Source: 79-D21 sp022839995 (lineage in GTDB: Bacteria; Synergistota; Synergistia; Synergistales; 79-D21). From it: 24,717 nt of DNA. A program made the position numbers and the translations under genes. Positions 1 through 6,766 of the stretch are shown piece by piece. Where the stretch lies: contig JALHIN010000026.1 in NCBI GenBank assembly GCA_022839995.1, positions 1 to 24,717 of the forward strand. Reading direction: 5' to 3'. Each line of letters begins with the position of its first letter. The stretch's first letter is position 1. The notes below the pieces were generated by a model. The model ran no database searches and was not told the origin of the DNA. It saw nothing but the letters and a program-made list of their open reading frames with translations.

Positions 1-97
1 GACTACACTGTAACCGAAGTCCCGGTGGCTTTTTTGTCTTCCCACCGATTGCCGCCTTTTTCAGACGACCTTTTTACAGCACTTTAGGGGCTTGATC
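1..97. repeat. Left copy of 97-bp terminal inverted repeat
   Basis: Bases 1-97 are the exact reverse complement of 24621-24717. Identity stops at 98 (a) against 24620 (g). The repeat holds three T-runs (near 29-34, 57-61 and 71-75) and an internal hairpin, cggtgg (23-28) with ccaccg (42-47). Its inner edge runs into the palindrome GGGCTTGATCAAGCCC at 88-103. No coding frame or known element end was recognised. It could be the end of a mobile element, a dispersed structured element read outward from both sides, or an assembly-graph boundary, since an exact repeat of about k-mer length at both contig ends is a common assembly outcome. Confidence 0.9.
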
Positions 98-103
98 AAG
101 CCC
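88..103. repeat. Perfect 16-bp palindrome at inner edge of left repeat
   Basis: GGGCTTGATCAAGCCC is its own reverse complement and straddles the inner end of the left terminal repeat. At the right end, where the flanking sequence differs, AGGGG (24617-24621) can still pair with CCCCT (24628-24632) around a short loop. A hairpin at this edge is therefore kept in both copies. It could be an RNA stem or a protein site. Confidence 0.55.
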
Positions 104-225
104 TGTTAAGCCTTCACAAGCTTTTCGCTTTTCTTGTCATCAGGTAACAGCCCTGGATCGAAGCAGAGAACTTAGAATTCTACCCAGAGTTTTCACTCGC
201 AACTCGCTAGGGGGGCAAAAAACCA

Positions 226-354
226 ATGGGGACATTGTGGCTCTGGGTTTTGTTGCTGTGTGTCCTTGCCATCTTCGTTGGAGGGATCATGACGATTCTC
301 AGGGGCCTCATGAAGATGAGGGAACTGCTTCGCAACAAAGCGAAGAAAGGTTAG
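226..354 (+). CDS. Small single-span membrane peptide (42 aa), function unknown
   Basis: The ATG at 226 follows an AGGGGGG ribosome site at 209-215, about 10 bases upstream, and the frame ends at TAG 352-354. The 42-residue product has one hydrophobic span (about residues 4-25, LWLWVLLLCVLAIFVGG) followed by a basic tail (RGLMKMRELLRNKAKKG). This gives the shape of a small inner-membrane subunit with the tail in the cytoplasm. The carbamoyl-amino-acid hydrolase starts 37 bases later, so the two are probably co-transcribed. Small single-span peptides of this shape often accompany transporters, but none is encoded here and I do not recognise the family. It could be spurious, but the ribosome site, the membrane profile and the tight spacing argue for a real gene. 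Confidence 0.55.
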   Translation: MGTLWLWVLLLCVLAIFVGGIMTILRGLMKMRELLRNKAKKG

Positions 355-391
355 CTCACTGGAAAATACCGCAAGGGGAGGGAGTCCGACA

Positions 392-1627
392 ATGCAGGTT
401 TCCATCGAAAGGATCCGAAAAGATATCGAAACGATCTGCAGCTACAATGCGACACCGGGGAAAGGCTACACCAGATTTTCCTACTCGAAGGAAGATCTGA
501 AAGCTAGGGAATACCTAATTTCCCAGTTCAAGGAGCTGGACATGCCCTACCGAGTCGACCCGGTCGGAAACATGATCGCCCGGATCGAAGGCAGTTCGCC
601 GACAGCTCCTTCCGTAATGAGCGGTTCCCATATCGATACCGTCCTGCACGGCGGGATGTTCGACGGGCTGGTCGGCACCGTCGGAGCTCTCGAGGTTGCC
701 CGGGTTTTAAGGGAAGAGGGGATCACGCCCGTTCATCCCTACGATGTCGTTGTCTTCGTCGAGGAAGAGGGGTCGAACTTCGGATCGACTACCGCCGGAA
801 GCAAAGCCATGGTCGGCAGGTACGGGATCGAGAACCTTCGGAAGCTCAAGAATCTCGAAGGGACTTCCATGTATGAAGCAGCCAAATCCATCGGCCTTGA
901 CCCGGAGAAACTCCCGGAATCCACATTGAAACCCGGTGACCTGAAGGCCATGGTTGAACTCCATATCGAACAAAGCGTGGTTCTTGATTCCGAACAGTTG
1001 CAGATCGGCATCGTAGAGGCGATCGCAGGAATTCGTGCCTATTCCCTCAGCCTTGAAGGCGTTCCGAATCATGCCGGTGCGACTCCCATGACACTCCGGC
1101 AGGATCCTCTTGCCGGCGCAGCAGAAGTCATCCTGGAAGCCGAAGCGGCAGCCAGGGAATGCGCTACGGGAAGCGCTGTCGGCACCGTTGGCCGGATCTT
1201 TTGTGAACCCAACGTATCGAATATCATTCCAGGAAAAGTCCGATTCTCTCTCGATGCGAGGGATGTAACCCAACAGGGCATGGACGAGGTGGTCGAAAAA
1301 GTCCGGTCCAAGTTGGAAGCCGTTGCCAAAAAACGAAACCTGCTTTGTGAAATGGCGCTTGTCGGAGAATCAAGGGCAATCGAGATCAACAGGGAAATGA
1401 CGAATCTCATCGAGTGGGCTGCCCAAAAACATCAGGCCCGGTACCGGAGGATGAACAGCGGGGCCGTGCACGACGCCTGCCTGATTGCGGACATCGCCCC
1501 GATCGGGATGATTTTCGTTCCAAGCATCAACGGGAGGAGTCATGTTCCGGAAGAAAATACCCGTTGGTCCGATATCGAGATGGGGGCAAACATCCTCCTC
1601 GAAACCCTTCTTAAACTTCTCTTCTAG
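392..1627 (+). CDS. M20-family N-carbamoyl-L-amino-acid hydrolase / ureidoglycolate-allantoate amidohydrolase type
   Basis: A 411-residue M20 binuclear metal amidohydrolase of the hydantoinase/carbamoylase group, a normal length for the family. Visible motifs are GSHIDTV (78-84; ligand His80), GGMFDG (bridging ligand Asp91), FVEEEGSNF (122-130; catalytic Glu125, ligand Glu126), ELHIEQ (ligand His191), NHAGATPM of the lid domain (226-233), SGAVHDA (356-362) and GRSHVPEENT (ligand His384). Such enzymes remove the carbamoyl group from N-carbamoyl-amino acids or related ureido compounds, releasing amino acid, CO2 and ammonia in the cytoplasm. The exact substrate cannot be read from the sequence. 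The start has a GGGAGGGA ribosome site about 8 bases upstream. It probably shares a transcript with the small membrane peptide before it. The PucR regulator nearby fits ureide or hydantoin catabolism, but that link is inference. Confidence 0.9.
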   Translation: MQVSIERIRKDIETICSYNATPGKGYTRFSYSKEDLKAREYLISQFKELDMPYRVDPVGNMIARIEGSSPTAPSVMSGSHIDTVLHGGMFDGLVGTVGALEVARVLREEGITPVHPYDVVVFVEEEGSNFGSTTAGSKAMVGRYGIENLRKLKNLEGTSMYEAAKSIGLDPEKLPESTLKPGDLKAMVELHIEQSVVLDSEQLQIGIVEAIAGIRAYSLSLEGVPNHAGATPMTLRQDPLAGAAEVILEAEAAARECATGSAVGTVGRIFCEPNVSNIIPGKVRFSLDARDVTQQGMDEVVEKVRSKLEAVAKKRNLLCEMALVGESRAIEINREMTNLIEWAAQKHQARYRRMNSGAVHDACLIADIAPIGMIFVPSINGRSHVPEENTRWSDIEMGANILLETLLKLLF

Positions 1628-1652
1628 AACAACCCAGTCATTCCGCATTGGA

Positions 1653-1693
1653 AGACAGGCGGGCGGAACGTCCTCTGCCCGCCTGTCTCTTTT
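1653..1693 (+). terminator. Intrinsic terminator after the M20 hydrolase
   Basis: A perfect 12-bp stem (1653-1664 with 1677-1688, AGACAGGCGGGC) with a 12-nt loop is followed by ctttt. It lies 25 bases past the hydrolase stop and just beyond the stop of the convergent minus-strand gene, so it may serve both directions. The T-rich side favours the plus strand. Confidence 0.9.
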
Positions 1694-2297
1694 ACGTGTC
1701 CGTCCTGGATCTAAGCTGTAGGAACCCGAACGTCTTGTCGGTAAAAAGAAGGTGATCCCAGCGCAAGTGGATCAGGGTTTTCTTTCCCTGCCAGAAGCGA
1801 TCGGTCTGCAAACGCCCGACTGCTCCCAGGACTGGAGGACATTTCGTTACAACCGTTGGGCCGAAAAGCTTTTCGGCCAACCTTTCCATCGCCAGGTAGT
1901 TCTCGTCTCCTTTAAAAAGCAGAGTCACGTCAGATAACTTTCCATTGGAAAACGAATACACGATCCGGATCAGGGGAACGTCGTAAAAAAGCAGAGACTC
2001 GCCTTCACGAACGTAATTTTCCCTTTTCCCATCCATGAGCGGCTTTTTCCAGTCGTCATCGAAGAAACGATCCGCATACCCGAAACCGTCGACTCTCCAG
2101 TGATAAAATTCGTTGGTATATGGAGTCACCTCGTAGGGAATCATTTTCTCGAAACTCGCTAGAGGCTTTCCCCATTCGATTCCCCTGAAGCCGCCAGGGT
2201 CGTTGCTCAAACTGGCCGCTTTCTGCGAAGCAGAAGCTGGAGCTAGACAGATCCCCAGTACCAACCAGGCCACCGCCAGAAGGGTTTTCTTCTTCAC
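1692..2297 (-). CDS. Exported protein of unknown function (201 aa)
   Basis: The GTG start at 2297 has a GAGGGAT ribosome site just upstream. The N-terminus (MKKKTLLAVAWLVLGICLAPASAS) is a classic Sec signal peptide, with likely cleavage after the alanines near residue 23, so the mature protein should be in the periplasm or outside the cell. The motif GFRGIEWGKPLASF near residues 37-50 is the kind of GFRG-x-WG-x-x-L opening seen in uncharacterised exported bacterial proteins. Aromatic-rich stretches (YHWRVDGFGYADRFF) follow, and no enzyme signature was seen. It is the last gene of the oadB-pucR-type operon, 18 bases after the regulator's stop. Its role is unknown. Confidence 0.75.
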   Translation of the reverse strand: MKKKTLLAVAWLVLGICLAPASASQKAASLSNDPGGFRGIEWGKPLASFEKMIPYEVTPYTNEFYHWRVDGFGYADRFFDDDWKKPLMDGKRENYVREGESLLFYDVPLIRIVYSFSNGKLSDVTLLFKGDENYLAMERLAEKLFGPTVVTKCPPVLGAVGRLQTDRFWQGKKTLIHLRWDHLLFTDKTFGFLQLRSRTDT

Positions 2298-2315
2298 TTC
2301 GATCCCTCTCCCGTC

Positions 2316-3881
2316 CTAGAAAGCATTTGAGAACAACCTTTTGCCATCCTCTTGTCCTTGCGCAAGCAGGTAACAGATCGTCAGCATCAAGACATCCAGC
2401 GGTTCGTTGAAGTCCAGCCCGATCGAATCCTGGATTTCAGAAATGTAATTTCGGACCGTATTGTAGTGGACATGAAGGTCCATGGCGGATTTCTTTGCAT
2501 TGAAGCCGTTTTTCACCAGGGCTTCGATGACCTGAACAGGCTTCAGGGTTCGATTCTCATCCGGCAAGTCCAGAAGCGGCTGCCAGTAGCGTTTGACCAG
2601 GACTTTTCCTTCCCCTGATTTCGCCATTTTCCTGAAAAGTGAAAACAACACGGCTTCTTCGTGAGGGTAGGCACCCGGGGGCAGGAATGTATTTCGAAGA
2701 ATTGCAATAGACTTCTTGCAATCCAGGTAAGAATCCTGAATCTCGATCAATTTCTCTGCCTTTCTTCCGAAAACCCCCCAGATCTTCATTTTTTTGCAGA
2801 TTTCAGTAATTTTCTCAAAATGCTGTTCCCTCTCAGACCAGGGGATTATTGAAACTCTCAAGTGGCCGATATGGAACACGAACGACTCTTCCTCACCTTT
2901 TTCAGGGGATTCCCTGAAATCGGTGAGATTAAGAATCGTCACAAAACACGGTTCCGGAACCTTTAGACCAAGGGACAAAGCCCTTTGCAATGCGATTTTC
3001 TGATCCGAGAACCCCCCGAGGCAAAGTTTTTCCAGGAATGTTGTCTGTGACCCCGTGGAGACCTGGTTTCCCAGTATTCTCTCAAGCGCGAAGGAACGAA
3101 CCAGGTTCAGGACAAGCATAGCCAGCCGCTCCTGTCTCAGCGAAGGGATCTTTTCCTCCGGATTCAGGATCAGGTGAACCTCCGTCCTTGCCTGTCCTGT
3201 AGAACGGTAGACCGCGCTCACCGTTTCTGGAGGAACGTTCCTCGTGGTTCTCGTCACCTGGATCGTTCCATGGGGGGGCAATTGATCTTCGGCGAGAATC
3301 TCCGCCTCGAGGTAAGCGTTCGCTTCCTCGATTGGAAGAGCCGTTCCCTCATCGGACACAAAGAGGCGAAGGTCCAGGGAAGGACAATTTACGCAAACGG
3401 CATGCTTCAATTCCCTTGCAAGGGCATAGGCCAATTCCGTCGGCTCGAGAAAGTCCTCCAGGAATTTGATTTCTGCCCCCTTCTCCTGGCTAGCGGCTTG
3501 TGGCGTATTGAGGTGCCTTTGGACCACCTCGATGATATCTGCCCACCGATAGGTAAAAGGAATCAGAATAAGAGGGAGTTCAAGTTCGTCGGCCACTTCA
3601 AGGATTCGCTTGGGAAGCTCCGTCAAAAAACGGTCGAGCTTGATCCCCAGGGCGGAAGCACCATGTTCCCGGATCCTTCGGAGGAAACTCTCGAGTTCCT
3701 CCGGGTGGTCTTTGAAGATGTACGCGTTGCCTATGAGCAGCTCTCCTCCCCTGAGCCATTTATGGATATCGGGAGAATCGAAAACCGTGATGGTGTTGAT
3801 TGGGTTCAGGACTCCCCCGCTGCCCGCGAGAAGGCGGAAATCCGGGAAAAGGTTCATCTTGTAGATGTCGATGACCTGCAT
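2316..3881 (-). CDS. PucR-family transcriptional regulator
   Basis: A 521-residue regulator. The N-terminal PucR-type sensor domain (about residues 1-125) includes PINTITVFDSPDIHKWLRGG and ELELPLILIPF. A central region of the kind found in this family precedes a C-terminal helix-turn-helix of the PucR/CdaR type (VIEALVKNGFNAKKSAMDL then HYNTVRNYISEIQ, roughly residues 455-495). The ATG at 3881 was chosen over an in-frame start 45 bases upstream because TAGGAGGG lies about 6 bases before it, and because this leaves a 10-base gap to oadB rather than an overlap. Family members govern purine, allantoin, hydantoin, amino-acid or glycerate catabolism. Its place behind oadB suggests it controls this operon or the facing M20 hydrolase, which is an inference. 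Confidence 0.88.
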   Translation of the reverse strand: MQVIDIYKMNLFPDFRLLAGSGGVLNPINTITVFDSPDIHKWLRGGELLIGNAYIFKDHPEELESFLRRIREHGASALGIKLDRFLTELPKRILEVADELELPLILIPFTYRWADIIEVVQRHLNTPQAASQEKGAEIKFLEDFLEPTELAYALARELKHAVCVNCPSLDLRLFVSDEGTALPIEEANAYLEAEILAEDQLPPHGTIQVTRTTRNVPPETVSAVYRSTGQARTEVHLILNPEEKIPSLRQERLAMLVLNLVRSFALERILGNQVSTGSQTTFLEKLCLGGFSDQKIALQRALSLGLKVPEPCFVTILNLTDFRESPEKGEEESFVFHIGHLRVSIIPWSEREQHFEKITEICKKMKIWGVFGRKAEKLIEIQDSYLDCKKSIAILRNTFLPPGAYPHEEAVLFSLFRKMAKSGEGKVLVKRYWQPLLDLPDENRTLKPVQVIEALVKNGFNAKKSAMDLHVHYNTVRNYISEIQDSIGLDFNEPLDVLMLTICYLLAQGQEDGKRLFSNAF

Positions 3882-3891
3882 CCAATCCCTC

Positions 3892-5013
3892 CTATGCCAG
3901 AATCGCCAGGAGAAGGCCCCCGGCAAGGACGGACCCGATCTGCCCGGAAACGTTTGCGCTGACGGCGTGCATGAGCAGGAAGTTCTGGGGATCCTCCTTC
4001 TGTCCCAGTTTCTGGATCACCCGGGCCGACATGGGAAAGGCCGAGATCCCGGCAGCTCCGAGCATCGGGTTCACCTTTTCCTTCCTGAAGAAGTTCAGCA
4101 ACTTGGCGGAAAGAACTCCAACCGCCGTGTCCAGGACGAAGGCCACGAGGCCCATGGCGATGATGACCAGGGTCGTAGGCTGGAGGAAGCGGTCGGCCGC
4201 GAGGGTGGTCGAAATGGCCAAGCCAAGGAGGAGCGTGACAATGTTGGCCAGTTCGTTCTGCGCCCCTTTCGAGAGCCGGTCGACGACCCCGCTTTCCCGG
4301 ATGAGGTTGCCGAACATCAGAAACCCGATGAGAGCCACCGAAGCGGGAGCAAAAAAACCTGCCAGCAGGGTGACCGCAATCGGAAAACCGACCTTCAGCG
4401 ACCGGGGAATCTCCCTTTCCCGGTAGACCATGGGGATCCGGCGCTCGGCCTTCGTGGTGAGTGCCCTGATCACCGGCGGCTGGATCAAAGGAACGAGGGC
4501 CATGTAGGAGTAGGCGGCGACCGAGATCGGTCCCAGGAGGTGGGGGGCGAACTTTGATGCGACGTAAATCGAAGTTGGGCCGTCGGCCGCACCGATGATG
4601 CCGATGGAGGCTGCCTCCCGGACGTCGAAGCCGAGGAAGAGCGCCAGCCCCATCGTCAGGAAGATCCCGGCCTGGGCCGTGAGGCCGAAGAGGAACATCA
4701 GCGGGTTCAGAAAAAGCGGTGTGAAGTCGATCATGGCTCCCACCGCAAGGAAGATCAGGAGGGGAAAGAGCTCGGTTGCGATTCCCAGGTTGAAGAGAAG
4801 GCTCAGCGCCCCTTCCTGCAGCTTTCCGTCGAACATGTGGGTCACCGCCGCTGACAGCGGGATGTTCACCATGATCGCTCCAAACCCCATCGGCAGGAGC
4901 AGGGCGGGTTCGTATTCCTTCGCGATGGCGAGGTAGAGCAACAGGCCCCCGATCGCCAGCATGACCGCCTGCTTGACGGTCAGGGCGGCAAAGCCCGCCA
5001 GAAAGGCATCCAT
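3892..5013 (-). CDS. oadB: Sodium-translocating decarboxylase beta subunit (OadB/GcdB/MmdB family)
   Basis: A 373-residue, very hydrophobic protein. In Na+-pumping oxaloacetate, methylmalonyl-CoA and glutaconyl-CoA decarboxylases, the beta subunit couples decarboxylation of carboxybiotin to Na+ export across the inner membrane. Family signatures are GIIGAADGPTSIYV (Asp144, the conserved membrane aspartate), NPMLGAAGISAFPMSARV and NFLLMHAVSANVSGQIGS near the C-terminus. The ATG at 5013 was preferred to a GTG at 5037 because GAGGAGG sits about 8 bases before the ATG, inside the longer frame. No alpha (carboxyltransferase), biotin-carrier or gamma subunit is encoded in the window, so this is an orphan beta gene, here paired with a PucR regulator. 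Its true substrate partner is unknown. Confidence 0.9.
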   Translation of the reverse strand: MDAFLAGFAALTVKQAVMLAIGGLLLYLAIAKEYEPALLLPMGFGAIMVNIPLSAAVTHMFDGKLQEGALSLLFNLGIATELFPLLIFLAVGAMIDFTPLFLNPLMFLFGLTAQAGIFLTMGLALFLGFDVREAASIGIIGAADGPTSIYVASKFAPHLLGPISVAAYSYMALVPLIQPPVIRALTTKAERRIPMVYREREIPRSLKVGFPIAVTLLAGFFAPASVALIGFLMFGNLIRESGVVDRLSKGAQNELANIVTLLLGLAISTTLAADRFLQPTTLVIIAMGLVAFVLDTAVGVLSAKLLNFFRKEKVNPMLGAAGISAFPMSARVIQKLGQKEDPQNFLLMHAVSANVSGQIGSVLAGGLLLAILA

Positions 5014-5075
5014 ATCGTTTTCCTCCTCGTTCTTCACGCTTGAAGTCCTCTGACGTCCCTTCCGGACGAGAGTTT

Positions 5076-5083
5076 ATTATCCC
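5076..5083 (-). promoter_or_regulatory. Extended -10 promoter candidate for oadB operon
   Basis: On the minus strand the sequence reads TGGGATAAT, an extended -10 with GATAAT at 5081-5076, about 63 bases before the oadB start. No clear -35 box lies at the usual distance. Confidence 0.4.
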
Positions 5084-5118
5084 ACAGAATGCTCCTCGGA
5101 GGCGACCGCACCGCAAGC

Positions 5119-5148
5119 TTGACAGGGTTTCCCCGCTGCCAATAGAAT
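5119..5148 (+). promoter_or_regulatory. Sigma70-type promoter for the selenium operon
   Basis: A perfect -35 TTGACA (5119-5124), an 18-bp spacer and TAGAAT (5143-5148). Transcription would start near 5155 and give yedE a leader of about 230 nt. It is divergent from the oadB promoter, about 40 bp away. Confidence 0.75.
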
Positions 5149-5154
5149 GAAGTT

Positions 5155-5387
5155 TGTTCCATTTTCCACGAGGGGAGGGCATCGCATGATCCGCAGAATC
5201 GCTTGCCGGTGAAGCCGGATCGGTGGTGCGCACGGTGTGCGCACGTCGGTGCGGTGTTCCCTTTCCCCTGTCACCACCCCTTCCTGAGGATTTCCGCACC
5301 CCATTCGGCCTGAAAAAACAACCGCCTGCGGTTCATAGCGGCATGCTCCCTGCCCAAGTACAAATCTCACAGGGAGGTGCATCGTCC
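5155..5387 (+). promoter_or_regulatory. Structured leader of the yedE operon with SD-sequestering hairpin
   Basis: The long untranslated stretch before yedE contains several pairings: GATCCG (5188-5193) with CGGATC (5216-5221); two GTGCGCAC copies (5226-5233 and 5237-5244) forming an 8-bp hairpin; GGTGCGG (5248-5254) with CCGCACC (5294-5300); a tight AACCG/CGGTT hairpin (5320-5324 with 5329-5333). Finally, CTCCCTG (5346-5352) pairs with CAGGGAG (5370-5376), which covers most of the yedE ribosome site AGGGAGG (5371-5377). The last hairpin would block translation when formed. This is the organisation of a translational riboswitch or protein-controlled leader. I recognise no known riboswitch class. 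The pairings are read by eye and not energy-computed. Confidence 0.5.
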
Positions 5388-6488
5388 TTGCTCAACCGTT
5401 TCCTGATGTCCCGCTTCGGCCCTGCCTTGACCGGAGCGGTCGTGGGGATCCTTGCCCCTGTTCTCGTGTTCCTCGGCAACCCGGGGAACATGGGGATCTG
5501 CGTCGCCTGCTTCGGCCGCGACATCGCCGGGGCCCTCGGGCTTCACCGGGCGGCCGTCGTCCAGTACCTTCGGCCGGAAATCGCGGGCTTCATCCTCGGG
5601 AGCTTCATTTCGGCAGTCCTTTATCGAGAGTATCGGCCCAGGGCCGGCTCTGCACCAATTATCCGCTTCTTCCTCGGGGTCTTTGCCATGGTCGGGGCTC
5701 TGATTTTCCTGGGCTGCCCCTGGAGGGCCTATCTCCGCCTTTCGGGCGGTGACTTGAACTCCCTGTGGGGCATCGCGGGCCTGGCTTCCGGGGTCGGGAT
5801 CGGCATCGCCTTTCTCTGGAACGGCTTCAACCTGGGACGCAGCGCCCCCACGGCGAAGGCCTCCGGGCTGGTCATGCCCGCCTTTTCCGTGATCCTCCTC
5901 GTGCTCTTGATTTTGGCTCCCCAGTTCGGCCGTGACGCCGCCGGGCTCCCCGCCGGCCCGATCTTCTTCTCCGCACAGGGACCCGGATCCATGCACGCCC
6001 CGACCTTTATCGCGCTGGGCGTGGGACTTTTGATCGGGTGGATGGCCCAGCGCAGCCGTTTCTGCACGGTCGGCGCGCTGCGCGACCTGTTCATGCTGAA
6101 AGACCCGCACCTTTTCTACGGCATCCTCGCCCTGATGGCCGCCGCAATCGCCACCAACGTCGCACTGGGCCAGTTCAAGCTCGGTTTTACCGGACAACCC
6201 GTAGCCCACACGAACGCCCTCTGGAACTTCCTCGGGATGCTCCTGTCGGGGCTGGCCTTTACCCTGGCAGGCGGCTGCCCGGGGCGCCAGCTCATCATGA
6301 GCGGCGAAGGAGACAACGACGCGGCCCTCTTCGTCATGGGGCTGATCGTGGGAGCGGGGATTGCCCACAACTTCGGCTTCGCAAGCGGCCCGAAAGGACC
6401 TGGCCCGTATGCAGCGACGGCCTTCGCGGCGGGAATGATCTTCTGCCTGGCCGTGGGCTTCTTCAACCGCGGACGCGTGTCCGCCTAG
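5388..6488 (+). CDS. yedE: YedE/YeeE-family putative selenium transporter
   Basis: A 366-residue, multi-span inner-membrane protein of the YeeE/YedE (DUF395) group, in the branch linked to selenium metabolism. Signatures are GNPGNMGICVACFGRD (Cys38, Cys41), FLGCPWRA (Cys110) with LRLSGGDL, QRSRFCTVGALRD (Cys226) and LAGGCPGRQL (Cys297), each placed between hydrophobic spans. The conserved cysteines are thought to relay a sulfur or selenium species inward. The TTG at 5388 is taken as start because the only good ribosome site, AGGGAGG, ends 10 bases before it. An ATG at 5343 or 5406 is possible. yedF follows after 14 bases, then selD and a cysteine desulfurase, the standard context for this transporter. 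Confidence 0.85.
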   Translation: MLNRFLMSRFGPALTGAVVGILAPVLVFLGNPGNMGICVACFGRDIAGALGLHRAAVVQYLRPEIAGFILGSFISAVLYREYRPRAGSAPIIRFFLGVFAMVGALIFLGCPWRAYLRLSGGDLNSLWGIAGLASGVGIGIAFLWNGFNLGRSAPTAKASGLVMPAFSVILLVLLILAPQFGRDAAGLPAGPIFFSAQGPGSMHAPTFIALGVGLLIGWMAQRSRFCTVGALRDLFMLKDPHLFYGILALMAAAIATNVALGQFKLGFTGQPVAHTNALWNFLGMLLSGLAFTLAGGCPGRQLIMSGEGDNDAALFVMGLIVGAGIAHNFGFASGPKGPGPYAATAFAAGMIFCLAVGFFNRGRVSA

Positions 6489-6502
6489 GGAGGGATTCGG
6501 TC

Positions 6503-6724
6503 ATGACTGGTAAGATACTCGTGGACGCCCGGGGCCTTTCCTGCCCTCAACCCGTCCTGGAAACCAAGGCTGCCCTGGAATCCACAGGGCAAGGAACGGT
6601 CGAAGTCCTCGTGGACACGGTCACTTCCAGGGAAAACGTGTTGCGGCTTGCGGCCCGCATGGGATGGAAGGGAACCTGGGAGGATTCCGAACAGGGAGGC
6701 TTCAGGCTCACCCTGGAGAAATAG
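6503..6724 (+). CDS. yedF: YedF-like TusA/SirA domain protein (single domain)
   Basis: A 73-residue TusA-type carrier. The motif ARGLSCPQPVLETK carries the conserved CPxP cysteine (Cys14), which holds persulfide or, in selenium clusters, possibly perselenide. The start ATG 6503 has GGGAGGGA about 8 bases upstream. YedF proteins of selenium loci are usually about 200 residues, with a DsrE-like second domain. Here the frame ends with TAG right after the TusA fold, and selD follows, so the second domain is absent. It probably passes selenium between the membrane transporter and SelD or the desulfurase, which is inference from context. Confidence 0.85.
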   Translation: MTGKILVDARGLSCPQPVLETKAALESTGQGTVEVLVDTVTSRENVLRLAARMGWKGTWEDSEQGGFRLTLEK

Positions 6725-6766
6725 GTGGAGATAGAGGAACTCGAAAGCCCGAAAGGAGGCGTTCCC

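Noticed and set aside
5188..5260. tRNA-Sec (selC) in the leader of the selenium operon
   Set aside because: No anticodon arm with TCA, no T-loop TTCGA pattern and no acceptor stem closing at the right size.
3854..5299. Minus-strand open frame of 481 codons overlapping oadB
   Set aside because: Arg/Pro/Gly-rich shadow of the oadB frame in GC-rich DNA, with no domain.
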